A stretch of DNA of 64,000 bases from an uncultured Lachnoclostridium sp. GTDB lineage: Bacteria; Bacillota; Clostridia; Lachnospirales; Lachnospiraceae. Both the position numbers and the translations under genes were made by a program. Positions 23,915 to 32,413 of the stretch are shown in pieces. Under the pieces are notes generated by a model. The model ran no database searches, was not told where the DNA came from, and saw only the letters and a program-made list of their open reading frames with translations. Position 1 is the first letter of the stretch. Every line of letters starts with the position of its first letter. The DNA lies in assembly GCA_944381625.1 (NCBI GenBank), contig CALWLW010000002.1, forward strand, positions 124,001-188,000, written 5' to 3'.

Positions 23915-25879
23915 ATGCTCAGAAAGATGACGCCGGTTTCCATGGACAACGTGCGCTTTACAGGGGGGCTTTTAAAAGAGCGGATTGAGAAAAATGCCTC
24001 CGTAACAGCTCCGTTAATGTATCAAAGATGTCTGGAAACCGGGCGGATCGGAGTGCTCCGACATTGGAAATGGGATGGAAATCCGGAGACAGAGCCGCAT
24101 CCTTTCTGGGATTCCGATATTGGGAAGATGATAGAGAGCGCAGCGTATGCATTGCGGCAGCGGCCCAATGCGGAACTGGAAAAAAAGATTGATCAGGTGA
24201 TAGAGAGACTGGAAGCGCTGCAGCTTCCGGACGGATATCTCAATTCGTATTTTCAGGCGGCGGTACCGGAAGAAGGAAGGTTTCAGAATCTGTATTATAT
24301 GCACGAGCTGTATTGCGCCGGGCATCTGATCGAGGGAGCCGTGGCCTGGTATGAAGCCACGGGAAAAAGAAAGTTTCTGGACATCATGATCCGGTATGCG
24401 GATCTTCTGGAAGAACTTTTTTCAGACAGCGGACGGGGGATGCCGGGGTACGCCGGACATCCCGAGATCGAATTGGCTCTGGTGCGGCTTTTCCGGGCCA
24501 CAGGAGAGAAAAAGTATCTTAATCTGGCCAGGACCTTCCTTGACCGAAGGGGGCGGGAGCCGTATTTCTTTGAGCAGGAGAGCCTGAAAAGAGGCGTGGA
24601 TACGACCAGGACTGCGAACCAGAAGAGGCATCTGAAGTTTTTCCTGGAAAGAGAAGGGCCGTACGCAGAATATCAGGCCCATAAGCCGGTGAGACTGCAG
24701 TCAGCGCCGGTGGGGCATGCGGTCAGAGCAATGTATTTGTACAGCGGCATGGCGGAGGTGGCGGACTGTTGTGAAGACGAAGGGCTTCTGGAGGCATGCA
24801 GGGTATTATGGGATAGTGTGATCCATACACAGTATGCCATTACCGGCGGGATCGGAGCTGCATCGAATGGCGAACGGTTTACTTTCGCCTATGATCTGCC
24901 CAATGAACATACATATAACGAATCCTGCGCCAGTGTGGCGCTGGTGCAGTGGGCAGACCGGATGCTTCAGATGGAAGAGGATGCCCAATATGCCGATATC
25001 ATAGAGCAGACGCTGTATAATGTGGTTCTGGGCAGCGTATCCCATGACGGCGAACGGTTTTTCTATGCGAATTATTTATCCGTATATCCCAGATGGTACC
25101 AGAATGCCAGCAAGGCGCTGAATGATAAAATGCAGGCGGAAAGACAGCCCTGGTTCCAGGTCTCCTGCTGTCCGCCCAATATCTGCCGCCTGATCGGGTC
25201 TTTGGGGGGACGGATGGCATCCGTATCGGAGCGTCAGCTCTGGATTCACCAATATGCGGCGTGCCGGATTGAGGCCAGTATGGGAGGGAGGAGCATTTGC
25301 CTGGATATGGATACGGATTATCCATGGGATGGCCGTGTCCAAATGCGTATCCGAACGGAGCAGGCTCAGGAAGGCACGCTGGCGCTGAGGATTCCAGGCT
25401 GGTGCAGAACATACAGGCTGACTGTAAACCAGGAATCTTCAAAAGCAAAAATGGAGAAGGGATATGTACACCTGACAAGGATCTGGGAAACGGGGGATAC
25501 TGTCCGGCTGGAACTGGAGATGCCGGTAACGCTGATGCAGGCGCATCCCAAAGTGCGGGAAGACTGCGGAAAGGTTGCCGTTATGAGAGGGCCGGTGGTG
25601 TATTGTGTGGAAGGAGAGGACAACGGAGAAGAGATTTCCAACCTGAGCATTGATACGGGAAAAGAAATAAAATATTCGGCGGGTATGCTGACGGTGCAGC
25701 CGGAGGCAGTCTGCATCGAATTGGCAGGATACCGCCTGAAAGGAAACGAAGAGAAGCGATTATACCGTCCGGCGGATTTCAGGCGTGAGCCGGCTGTCAT
25801 CAGAGCAATTCCGTATTTCCTGCGGGGGAACAGAGGATTTACGGAGATGCAGGTGTGGCTCCGTTACGAACGGGCGTAG
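23915..25879 (+). CDS. GH127-family glycoside hydrolase (beta-L-arabinofuranosidase type)
   Basis: This 654-residue protein matches GH127 (formerly DUF1680). Recognisable segments are MHELYCAGHLIEGAVAWYE (about 129-147), HTQYAITGGIGA (about 304-315) and CCPPN (418-422). In Bifidobacterium HypBA1, a Zn site of Glu338, Cys340, Cys417 and Cys418 holds the catalytic Cys; here Glu336, Cys338, Cys418 and Cys419 align by spacing. No signal peptide is seen, so it acts in the cytoplasm on imported sugar, fitting the upstream ABC importer. The start has an AAAGGGGGA site, 30 bases after the permease gene. Substrate specificity within GH127 cannot be read from sequence. Confidence 0.9.
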   Translation: MLRKMTPVSMDNVRFTGGLLKERIEKNASVTAPLMYQRCLETGRIGVLRHWKWDGNPETEPHPFWDSDIGKMIESAAYALRQRPNAELEKKIDQVIERLEALQLPDGYLNSYFQAAVPEEGRFQNLYYMHELYCAGHLIEGAVAWYEATGKRKFLDIMIRYADLLEELFSDSGRGMPGYAGHPEIELALVRLFRATGEKKYLNLARTFLDRRGREPYFFEQESLKRGVDTTRTANQKRHLKFFLEREGPYAEYQAHKPVRLQSAPVGHAVRAMYLYSGMAEVADCCEDEGLLEACRVLWDSVIHTQYAITGGIGAASNGERFTFAYDLPNEHTYNESCASVALVQWADRMLQMEEDAQYADIIEQTLYNVVLGSVSHDGERFFYANYLSVYPRWYQNASKALNDKMQAERQPWFQVSCCPPNICRLIGSLGGRMASVSERQLWIHQYAACRIEASMGGRSICLDMDTDYPWDGRVQMRIRTEQAQEGTLALRIPGWCRTYRLTVNQESSKAKMEKGYVHLTRIWETGDTVRLELEMPVTLMQAHPKVREDCGKVAVMRGPVVYCVEGEDNGEEISNLSIDTGKEIKYSAGMLTVQPEAVCIELAGYRLKGNEEKRLYRPADFRREPAVIRAIPYFLRGNRGFTEMQVWLRYERA

Positions 25880-25899
25880 ATAAAAGGAGGAATCTGTTT

Positions 25900-26529
25900 A
25901 TGAAAGCGGAAAAGACAGGAATCGTGTTAATTGAGCCGCAGAATGATTTTTTATCAGAAGGCGGAACCATGTATGCGTTCATCAAAGAACAATTAAAAGA
26001 ACGCAAAGTAATCTCCAATTTACAGGAGCTTTTGGCCGGAGCCCGGGAAAAGGGCGTAAAGATATTTTTTGTGCCGTTCCACAGTTTTGAAGAAGGTTTC
26101 CCTGAATTAAAAAAGGGAGGTCCGGCTTATGAGGGACTGCGGGGGCTGGAGATCGGAATGGAAGCAGACTGGGGAACCGGCGCATGGCTGCGGGGTACGC
26201 CCGGACCGGAGATTATCAAAGAACTGACGCCCCAGAAAGGAGATATTGTTGTGGAAGGCAAGAAGACGCTGGATGCATTCCATTCCACAGCACTGGATTA
26301 TCTCCTGAGGGCGAATGAGATAGAGAACGCCGTATTCGCAGGGTTCCATACAAACTGGTGCGTCGAGTCTTCCGCCCGGTCTGCCTATGATAAAGGCTAC
26401 CGGGTGACGGTCATCAGCGACTGTACGGCCACAGATACAGAAAGAGAGCAGCGCTATGCGGAGGAAGTGATCTTCCCGAAGATCGGGAAAGTGTTGGATC
26501 ATAAAACATTTCTGGCAGCGCTGGAGTAA
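25900..26529 (+). CDS. Isochorismatase-like cysteine hydrolase
   Basis: The protein has 209 residues from the ATG at 25900, with AAAAGGAGG upstream; an earlier in-frame ATG inside the GH127 gene is rejected. The catalytic triad of the family is visible: Asp16 (EPQNDF), Lys121 (EGKKTLDAF) and Cys154 (HTNWCVESSA). Relatives hydrolyse isochorismate, nicotinamide, carbamoyl groups or peroxyureidoacrylate, so the substrate is unknown. It is the last gene of the sugar operon, 20 bases after GH127. A link to sugar use is not obvious. The terminator after it also serves the convergent PBP gene. Confidence 0.85.
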   Translation: MKAEKTGIVLIEPQNDFLSEGGTMYAFIKEQLKERKVISNLQELLAGAREKGVKIFFVPFHSFEEGFPELKKGGPAYEGLRGLEIGMEADWGTGAWLRGTPGPEIIKELTPQKGDIVVEGKKTLDAFHSTALDYLLRANEIENAVFAGFHTNWCVESSARSAYDKGYRVTVISDCTATDTEREQRYAEEVIFPKIGKVLDHKTFLAALE

Positions 26530-26557
26530 AAAAGGGGTTAATCATTTAACCCCTTTT
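26530..26557. terminator. Bidirectional terminator overlapping two stop codons
   Basis: AAAAGGGGTTAA (26530-26541) pairs perfectly with TTAACCCCTTTT (26546-26557) around TCAT. Its left arm directly follows the hydrolase stop and contains the PBP stop (26538-26540, minus). Confidence 0.92.
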
Positions 26558-28451
26558 CCGGCAGTCCTGCATGAATCTCTTCCATAAAATCGTGCCAGAT
26601 ATCCACCGGATAGCTGGAGCCGGAGATGGCGTTCACGCCCCGGGGGGAGTCGAAGCCCACCCATACGCCGGTGGTATAGTAGGCGGAATAGCCCACGAAC
26701 CAGCCGTCGATATTGTCGTTGGTGGTTCCGGTCTTCCCTGCTGTGGGCATGCCGGAGAGGCCGTGCCCGCGGGCGGTGCCGCGGGTGAGGACGCCTTCCA
26801 GAATATTGGTCATCTCTCTGGCCGCAGCCGTCTCATAGACCTGATGCTCGTCCCGGTCCGGTTCCACGATGACGTTTCCGTCCATATCCTCGATTCGGAT
26901 GATGCAGGTGGGCAGACGGTATACGCCTTCATTGGCAAGCGCGGCGTAGGCCGAGGTCATCTCCACCGTGCTCACGCCTGTGGTGAATCCGCCAAGGGCG
27001 GCGGACAGGCTGTAGTCTTCCTCTTCAATCGAAGAAAAATTCATATCCAGAAGATAAGAAAGTCCCACTTCTGGGGTCAGCTCCCGCAGCAGCTTGTGCG
27101 CTACCGTGTTTTTGGACTGTTCCACGGCGGTCCGCAGGGAGATGGCGCCCGCGTAGCTGCCGCTGGAATTTTCCGGCCCGTCCTCTTCTTTGGAATCGAT
27201 CACGGTGGAGGAGGCGGTATATCCCCGTTCCAGCGCCGGTGCGTATACGATCAGCGGTTTGATGGCGCTGCCCGGCTGACGGAAGCTGAGATACGCCCGG
27301 TTGTAGTCCGTGGAGATATCCTCCTGGGAGCGGCCGCCCACAATGGCGGTCACCAGGCCCGTACTGTTGTCGATACAGACGGCGGCGGACTGGAGGGCAT
27401 AAGTTCCGTTGGAGTTCATGGTATTGTAAGCTTCCAGCTGGCTGTCAATGGTGTTCTGCAGGAGTTCCTGCTGGTTCATGTCGATGGAGGTGTAGACTCG
27501 GTACCCTCCGTTGTACAGCTCTTCCCGGCAGGCGTCGTAATCCTGGCCGGTGGCCTCCATCAGTGCGCGGGCGGCGCAGTCGTAGATATAAGTGTGCGCC
27601 CAGGTTCTGGTAAAGGATACGGAGGAAGAAGACAGCGTCAGATTCTCCGCCAGGGCTTCGTCGTATTCCTCACGGGAAATTTTCCCGTCTTTATACATGT
27701 TTTCCAGGATCAGGTTCCGCCGCGTCATGGTGTTTTCCCCGTTGGTGAGAGGGTCGTACAGGCTGGGACTGTTGGGAATGGCGCAGAGGAAGGCGGTCTC
27801 CGACAGAGAAAGCTCGTCCGCGTCTTTGCCGAAATATCCCTGGCTGGCGGCCTGGATTCCATAGTACCCGTTGGCATAATAGATATTGTTGATATAAAAT
27901 TCCAGGATCTCGTCCTTGGTGTATTTGTCCTCCAGGGCGATGGCGATGAAGATTTCCTCCACCTTCCGCTCCCAGCGCACTGTGTGGGTCAGGTAGATAT
28001 TCCGGGCCAGCTGCTGGGTGATGGTGCTGCCGCCCTGGGAGATGCTGTTCTTGGAGATCAGGGACAGAGAAGCGCGGATGATGGCGATGGGATCGAATCC
28101 TCCGTGTTTGTAAAACCGTTTATCCTCGATGCTGACAAAGGCGTCCTTGACCTGCTGGGGGATCTCGTCAGAAGTCAGATAGACGATGTTCCGGTCGTTG
28201 CGCAGCAGGGCGATCAGGCTGCCGTCGGCGCCGTAGACCTCTCCCGACTGGTAATTCTGGAAATCGTCGATGGAAGAGTCGGCGATCACCTCTTTTGCTT
28301 CCTTATATAGGGAAAATACTCGCTGGATATATCCGGTGCGGAAGATCAGGACTCCGGCGCCGATGAACAGACAGAGTACAAAGATCTGCGTAATGCGGAA
28401 AAAGACGCTCCCCTTTGTCCGTCTCTTCTTTTTGATACTGCGTTTTTTCAT
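26538..28451 (-). CDS. Class A penicillin-binding protein (second copy)
   Basis: This 637-residue protein has a very basic tail (KKRSIKKKRRTK), one helix (about 18-40), a GT51 domain (about 85-250; EDKRFYKHGGFDP, GGSTITQQLARNI) and a transpeptidase domain with SxxK in RQPGSAIKP, SxN in EQSKNTVA and KTG in AGKTGTTND. All three motifs are canonical. It is shorter than the PBP at 14843 and lacks its repeat tail, and overall similarity is limited, so the two are not recent duplicates. It has its own promoter. Glycan polymerisation and cross-linking at the membrane are the expected roles. Confidence 0.95.
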   Translation of the reverse strand: MKKRSIKKKRRTKGSVFFRITQIFVLCLFIGAGVLIFRTGYIQRVFSLYKEAKEVIADSSIDDFQNYQSGEVYGADGSLIALLRNDRNIVYLTSDEIPQQVKDAFVSIEDKRFYKHGGFDPIAIIRASLSLISKNSISQGGSTITQQLARNIYLTHTVRWERKVEEIFIAIALEDKYTKDEILEFYINNIYYANGYYGIQAASQGYFGKDADELSLSETAFLCAIPNSPSLYDPLTNGENTMTRRNLILENMYKDGKISREEYDEALAENLTLSSSSVSFTRTWAHTYIYDCAARALMEATGQDYDACREELYNGGYRVYTSIDMNQQELLQNTIDSQLEAYNTMNSNGTYALQSAAVCIDNSTGLVTAIVGGRSQEDISTDYNRAYLSFRQPGSAIKPLIVYAPALERGYTASSTVIDSKEEDGPENSSGSYAGAISLRTAVEQSKNTVAHKLLRELTPEVGLSYLLDMNFSSIEEEDYSLSAALGGFTTGVSTVEMTSAYAALANEGVYRLPTCIIRIEDMDGNVIVEPDRDEHQVYETAAAREMTNILEGVLTRGTARGHGLSGMPTAGKTGTTNDNIDGWFVGYSAYYTTGVWVGFDSPRGVNAISGSSYPVDIWHDFMEEIHAGLPEKGLND

Positions 28452-28480
28452 GCGGCCCTCCTTGGGTTGATGATACAGAT

Positions 28481-28509
28481 ATTATCCTACAAATCTTCCG
28501 GAAGTGCAA
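28481..28509 (-). promoter_or_regulatory. Sigma-A promoter of the second PBP gene
   Basis: On the minus strand TTGCAC (28509-28504), a 17-base spacer and GATAAT (28486-28481), about 30 bases before the ATG, which has an AAGGAGGG site. Confidence 0.72.
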
Positions 28510-28568
28510 TTATAAAACGAGACGCATGGCCGAATAATTACTTTGAAAAAGAAATCAACGCCTCTTTA

Positions 28569-28597
28569 TGGTCAGGAGCGCCAAAATGTAGTATACT
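28569..28597 (+). promoter_or_regulatory. Candidate promoter of the KamA-type gene
   Basis: TGGTCA (28569-28574), a 17-base spacer and TATACT (28592-28597). The predicted leader of about 90 bases is unusually long for this window and contains a stem-loop. Confidence 0.6.
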
Positions 28598-28623
28598 AAA
28601 GTTAAAACGTGTGAAAGTATTGG

Positions 28624-28678
28624 GGGCAGACGGACACGCGGCGTGTACGCCTGACTTGCTGCCCGCGGGAATGACAAC
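28624..28678 (+). repeat. Leader stem-loop and first copy of a repeat flanking the KamA-type gene
   Basis: In the leader GGGCAG (28624-28629) pairs with CTGCCC (28659-28664), enclosing a smaller hairpin, ACACG-CGG-CGTGT (28634-28646). The 3' part, 28656-28678 (TTGCTGCCCGCGGGAATGAC plus AAC), is nearly repeated at 29807-29828 after the gene, about 20 of 23 positions, and the second copy is also preceded by a GGCAG that can pair with its CTGCC. It may be a regulatory RNA structure or a small dispersed repeat. Confidence 0.45.
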
Positions 28679-28694
28679 GGGGAAGGAGGCTTTT

Positions 28695-29780
28695 ATGAGC
28701 TGGAACGAAGAAAAAATTTATACAAATGCGTCGGAGATCGCCGGATACCTGGGACTGACAGGAGAGGAAGAAAAGCAGATGCAGGAGATCCTGGAGCGGT
28801 ATCCGATGGCAGTACCGGAATATTATCTGTCGCTGATCGACCGGGAGGACCCGGCGGATCCCATCCGCCGCATGTGTATCCCGTCACTGACGGAGACGGA
28901 TATGTCGGGGGAATTTGACACCAGCGGAGAGGCGGACAATACGGTGCAGACGGGGCTGCAGCACAAGTACGCCCAGACTGCGCTGATTTTATCCACCAAC
29001 CGCTGCGCCATGTACTGCCGGCACTGTTTCCGCAAAAGGCTGGTGGGGCTGGACGACGCGGAGACCGCCAAGAACTTTGAGGCCATGATGACCTACGTGG
29101 AGGAGCACAGGGAGATCACCAACGTGCTGGTGTCCGGCGGCGATTCCTTCATGATGTCCAACCGGATGATTAAGCGATATCTGGAGGCGCTGACGAAGAT
29201 CGACCATCTGGATCTGATCCGCTTTGGGACAAGGATTCCGGTGGTATTTCCCGACCGGGTGCTGAGGGACGCGGAGCTGCAGGAGATCTTCCGTCAGTTC
29301 GCGGACAAGAAGCAGATCTATATTGTCAGCCAGTTCAACCATCCCAGGGAACTGACCTGGCAGTCCAGGGAAGTGATCCGGATCTTCCGGAGGATGGGCA
29401 TTGTGTTCAAGAACCAGACTGTGCTGTTAAAAGGGGTGAACGACGATCCCCAGGTGCTGGGCAGTCTTTTAAGAGAGCTGACGGCGGCAGGGGTCGTCCC
29501 CTATTACGTCTTCCAGTGCCGTCCGGTGCGCGGCGTGAAAAACCAGTTTCAGGTGCCGCTGGAGAGGGGCGTGCGGATTGTGGACGAGGCGAAGAATATG
29601 CAGAACGGCCAGGGGAAATGCATCCGTTACTGTATGTCCACGCCCAAAGGCAAGATCGAGATCCTGGGACAGCTTCCGGACGGGCAGATGGTGTTCAAAT
29701 TCAACCAGGCCAAGGACAGCCAGGACGCGTCCAGACTGTTTTCCATGAATCTGGAGCCGGGGCAGTGCTGGCTCGATTGA
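28695..29780 (+). CDS. KamA-family radical SAM protein (lysine/glutamate 2,3-aminomutase type)
   Basis: The protein has 361 residues from the ATG at 28695, with GGAAGGAGG upstream (the frame is open further 5' but without a start site). The radical SAM cluster motif is Cys104-x3-Cys108-x2-Cys111 in NRCAMYCRHCFRK, followed by VLVSGGDSFM, typical of KamA. The C-terminal region (PYYVFQCRPVRGVKNQFQVP) also fits the family. These enzymes use SAM and PLP to move amino groups between alpha and beta carbons. The PLP lysine is not obvious: no clear C-terminal motif of long KamA proteins is seen, and the protein is shorter than classic LAM (about 415), so it may act on a different substrate. It is a single gene with its own promoter and terminator. 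Confidence 0.85.
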   Translation: MSWNEEKIYTNASEIAGYLGLTGEEEKQMQEILERYPMAVPEYYLSLIDREDPADPIRRMCIPSLTETDMSGEFDTSGEADNTVQTGLQHKYAQTALILSTNRCAMYCRHCFRKRLVGLDDAETAKNFEAMMTYVEEHREITNVLVSGGDSFMMSNRMIKRYLEALTKIDHLDLIRFGTRIPVVFPDRVLRDAELQEIFRQFADKKQIYIVSQFNHPRELTWQSREVIRIFRRMGIVFKNQTVLLKGVNDDPQVLGSLLRELTAAGVVPYYVFQCRPVRGVKNQFQVPLERGVRIVDEAKNMQNGQGKCIRYCMSTPKGKIEILGQLPDGQMVFKFNQAKDSQDASRLFSMNLEPGQCWLD

Positions 29781-30100
29781 GGAAGCGCGGCAGCTGCCAA
29801 ATGGACGTGCTGCCTGCGGAATAACAACCGCATGGTGAAAGAAAGAACCGCGTGTACGATTACAGGTGCGCGCGGTTTTTTCTTAAGGAAAATGCTCTGA
29901 GTTTTCCTGCGGAAGAGAGGTTGCGGAAGGGATAGAGTCTGGAAAAACATACCTGAATAAATGATATAAAGAAAATGTTAAACTTTACATGATTGCCGAC
30001 CCGATAGAAGAATGCTAATTTTAACCTGAGTATTTATACATATCTGCAGAAAACGGCAGATACGGAAACACAAGGGAGAGAAAATTCTTGGGGGAGAGTT
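29781..30100 (+). other. Intergenic region: repeat copy, terminator, two small hairpins
   Basis: It holds the second copy of the KamA-flanking repeat (29807-29828), the terminator at 29846, a weaker GGAAAA/TTTTCC hairpin near 29886-29907, and ATCTGC/GCAGAT separated by eight bases near 30044-30063. The remainder is AT-rich and probably carries the promoter of the next operon, but I could not fix -35 and -10 boxes with confidence. No coding frame is convincing. Confidence 0.5.
29846..29882 (+). terminator. Terminator after the KamA-type gene
   Basis: AACCGCGTG (29846-29854) pairs with CGCGCGGTT (29869-29877, one G-T pair), followed by a run of T ending at 29881. Confidence 0.88.
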
Positions 30101-31033
30101 ATGGAGAATACGCAGAGGACGCTCCAGAGATTAGCGGACAGCTGTCTGGAGCAGGGAAAGAAGGAGCGGCCGGAAAAACAGTGGCTTGGCAGGATGTATG
30201 ACAGATTCAGGAAAGAAAACGGGGATCTTGGCAAGGCGGAAGCCGACGAATTGATTTATATGAAAATGTATGCCCAGGTGCCGAAGAAATCGTCGGATAC
30301 GCTGAAGATCCGGTACTGGAGGACGGGAAGGCACCTGCCGGTCAGCCGGGAACAGTGCCTGTCCCTGGGGAAAGCGCTGGAACTGGACGGGGAGGAGACG
30401 CGTTATCTGATGCAGGGGTATTATGACCGGAGCGACCTGGTATTTGAGACGGAGCAGGAGGACGGCGCATACAGGCAGAGGATGGGGCTTTTGAACGAAT
30501 TGATCCAGGAATACCTGGATAAAGTGCATCCCATCGTCAAGAACCGGCTTTACCGGTCGGGCGCGGATATGGAGCACAGCCTGCGGCATATCTACTATAC
30601 CGACGCCAAAAGTTATATGGAGGCAAGGGAGCCGGACCAGACGGAGGTCAAGAAGCACATTGCCAGCATCAACTATGTGTCGGAGTTCAACCGTCAGATG
30701 AAGCTTCTGGGGGAGATACCCAGGCGGACCATGATCCGCCACCTCCTGCTGTTCTCCGTTCCTTTTGTGAACCGGGAACTGCTGAACAGCCGTCTGGAAG
30801 TCTTTGGATACCTGCCGCTGGACGCGGGGCATACGCAGGTGGACAAAAGCCGTCTGGACGCCCTGGTGCTGGGATTTCTGGAGCTGTATGAGAGGAACTG
30901 TCAGGGAAAAGATCCGGAAGAGTGCAGCAGGTGGTTCCGCGGGGCATACGGCGTCCTGGACCGGTATCTGGAAAAGAAAGGAAATAACAGTCTGAGATTC
31001 TTATATTTCAAGGCGCTTAAGGGGAGCGAGTAG
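30101..31033 (+). CDS. Hypothetical protein, possible regulator heading the STAND cluster
   Basis: The 310-residue protein is soluble, charged and helical throughout, with no membrane segment and no catalytic motif I can name. Residues about 40-115 (MKMYAQVPKKSSDTLKIRYW, then LPVSREQCLSLGKALELDGE and ETRYLMQGYY) look like a helix-turn-helix plus linker of a Cro/XRE-like kind, but this is a weak impression. The start has a GGGGGAGAG site. It is 21 bases from the MATE gene and co-directional with all genes to 39733, so it probably belongs to that operon and could control it. Not assigned to a family. Confidence 0.65.
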   Translation: MENTQRTLQRLADSCLEQGKKERPEKQWLGRMYDRFRKENGDLGKAEADELIYMKMYAQVPKKSSDTLKIRYWRTGRHLPVSREQCLSLGKALELDGEETRYLMQGYYDRSDLVFETEQEDGAYRQRMGLLNELIQEYLDKVHPIVKNRLYRSGADMEHSLRHIYYTDAKSYMEAREPDQTEVKKHIASINYVSEFNRQMKLLGEIPRRTMIRHLLLFSVPFVNRELLNSRLEVFGYLPLDAGHTQVDKSRLDALVLGFLELYERNCQGKDPEECSRWFRGAYGVLDRYLEKKGNNSLRFLYFKALKGSE

Positions 31034-31054
31034 GGAGAAAACGGGGGGATACGG

Positions 31055-32413
31055 ATGATCGATTTTACGGAGAAAATATCCGGCAGAAAGCTGGGGGGCT
31101 TTCTGCTGCCGCTGATGTTATCCGCGGTTTTCCAGCAGATCTACGATCCAATCAGCGCCGCTGTGGCAGGACGTTACCTGAACGAAGAGGCGGTGGCGGT
31201 GATCGGGGCGTGCAGCGGCTGGAGCGGCGTGGCGGAATCCGTGTTCGTATCCATGACCACAGGTTTCAGCGTCTGCATCAACCGGCAGGCAGGGCTGGGG
31301 GACAGCCGGAAGCTGCGCGCGGTCTTTCAGACGGCGGTAAAACTCACGCTGCTTCTGGCTCTTGGCAGTATGATGCTGTCGCTTTTCACAGAACCCTTCA
31401 TGAAAATCGCCAATATTCCGGCGCAGATGAGGCCGGAAGCCCGCCGGTATCTCGTCTGGCTTCTGCTGGGCGGCGGTTTCTGGGGTGTCCAGAATCTCCT
31501 GGTCTGTGTGATCCAGGGGAGAGGGGAGAGCGGGTTTCCTTCCGTTGTTCTGGTTTCTTCCGCCGTTTTGCAGACGGTTCTGTCCGTCGTGCTGATGGGC
31601 GGATTCCATATGGGTGTGGAAGCGGTTACGCTGGCGACGCTTCTGGGACAGGGAGCCGGTTCTCTTTTCCTGGTGGGGTATCTGTGCCTCCGGGACTGGG
31701 GGAGGGAACTGATACGGCCTCTCTCCCCGGGCGGCGCAGCGATATGGAAAGACCTTCTGGGAAGCGAGACGGCAAAATCTCTGATGGGGATTATGACCAA
31801 CGTCGGCTATATGGCGGTGCAGCGCCGGATCAATGCCTTTTCTGTGGATGTGATCGCCGGATATACCTACGCCTCCGCCCTTATGAATCTGTTTATGCAG
31901 CCTTTGTGCGCCTATGCGATTGCGGCGAATATCATGTCCGCCCAGAACGTGGGCAGAGGCAATCTGAGGATGGCGGCCGGCTGCAACCGGCAGATGACAC
32001 GGCACGGCCTGTACTGGTGCGCCGGTTATATCCTGCTGTCGCCCGTCTGGGTGCCGTCCCTGATCCGGTTCCTGGCGGGGGAGGGAGCTTCGCCCGTACT
32101 TTTGCAGGCGGGAAATACCTGGCTCTATCTGGCGGTGGTTTCCTATCCCTTCCTGGTGGCGCTGATGATCAGCAGAAACGCCCTGCAGGGGATGGGATAT
32201 TATAAAGTACTTTTGCTTTTGGGACTCCTGGAGATGGGAGCGCGGTTCGCGGGGGCGTGGGTTCTGATCCCGTGGCTGGGATACGGGGCGGTCTGCTTCA
32301 ATACGGCTCTCGCCTGGGGCGTGCCGTGCGCCGCTGCACTCTGGCTTTACCAAAAGAGGATGAAAGAAGCATGGAGGGGGCTCTATGGGGAAGAACAAAG
32401 CGATGGACGGTGA
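31055..32413 (+). CDS. MATE-family efflux transporter (first of three)
   Basis: This 452-residue protein has twelve predicted helices in two MatE repeats; the start IDFTEKISGRKLGGFLLPLM and the QQIYDPISAAVAGRYLNEEA loop are typical of the DinF/NorM-like group in Clostridia. It exports drugs or metabolites in exchange for Na+ or H+. The next gene, a STAND ATPase, starts 29 bases before its stop, so the pair is translationally coupled. Fusion of export and NLR-like signalling in one operon is unusual. Confidence 0.9.
   Translation: MIDFTEKISGRKLGGFLLPLMLSAVFQQIYDPISAAVAGRYLNEEAVAVIGACSGWSGVAESVFVSMTTGFSVCINRQAGLGDSRKLRAVFQTAVKLTLLLALGSMMLSLFTEPFMKIANIPAQMRPEARRYLVWLLLGGGFWGVQNLLVCVIQGRGESGFPSVVLVSSAVLQTVLSVVLMGGFHMGVEAVTLATLLGQGAGSLFLVGYLCLRDWGRELIRPLSPGGAAIWKDLLGSETAKSLMGIMTNVGYMAVQRRINAFSVDVIAGYTYASALMNLFMQPLCAYAIAANIMSAQNVGRGNLRMAAGCNRQMTRHGLYWCAGYILLSPVWVPSLIRFLAGEGASPVLLQAGNTWLYLAVVSYPFLVALMISRNALQGMGYYKVLLLLGLLEMGARFAGAWVLIPWLGYGAVCFNTALAWGVPCAAALWLYQKRMKEAWRGLYGEEQSDGR

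Noticed and set aside
28467-28694. Longer N-terminus for the KamA-type protein
   Set aside because: The extension lies over the promoter and leader hairpin and has no ribosome site; the ATG at 28695 has GGAAGGAGG.
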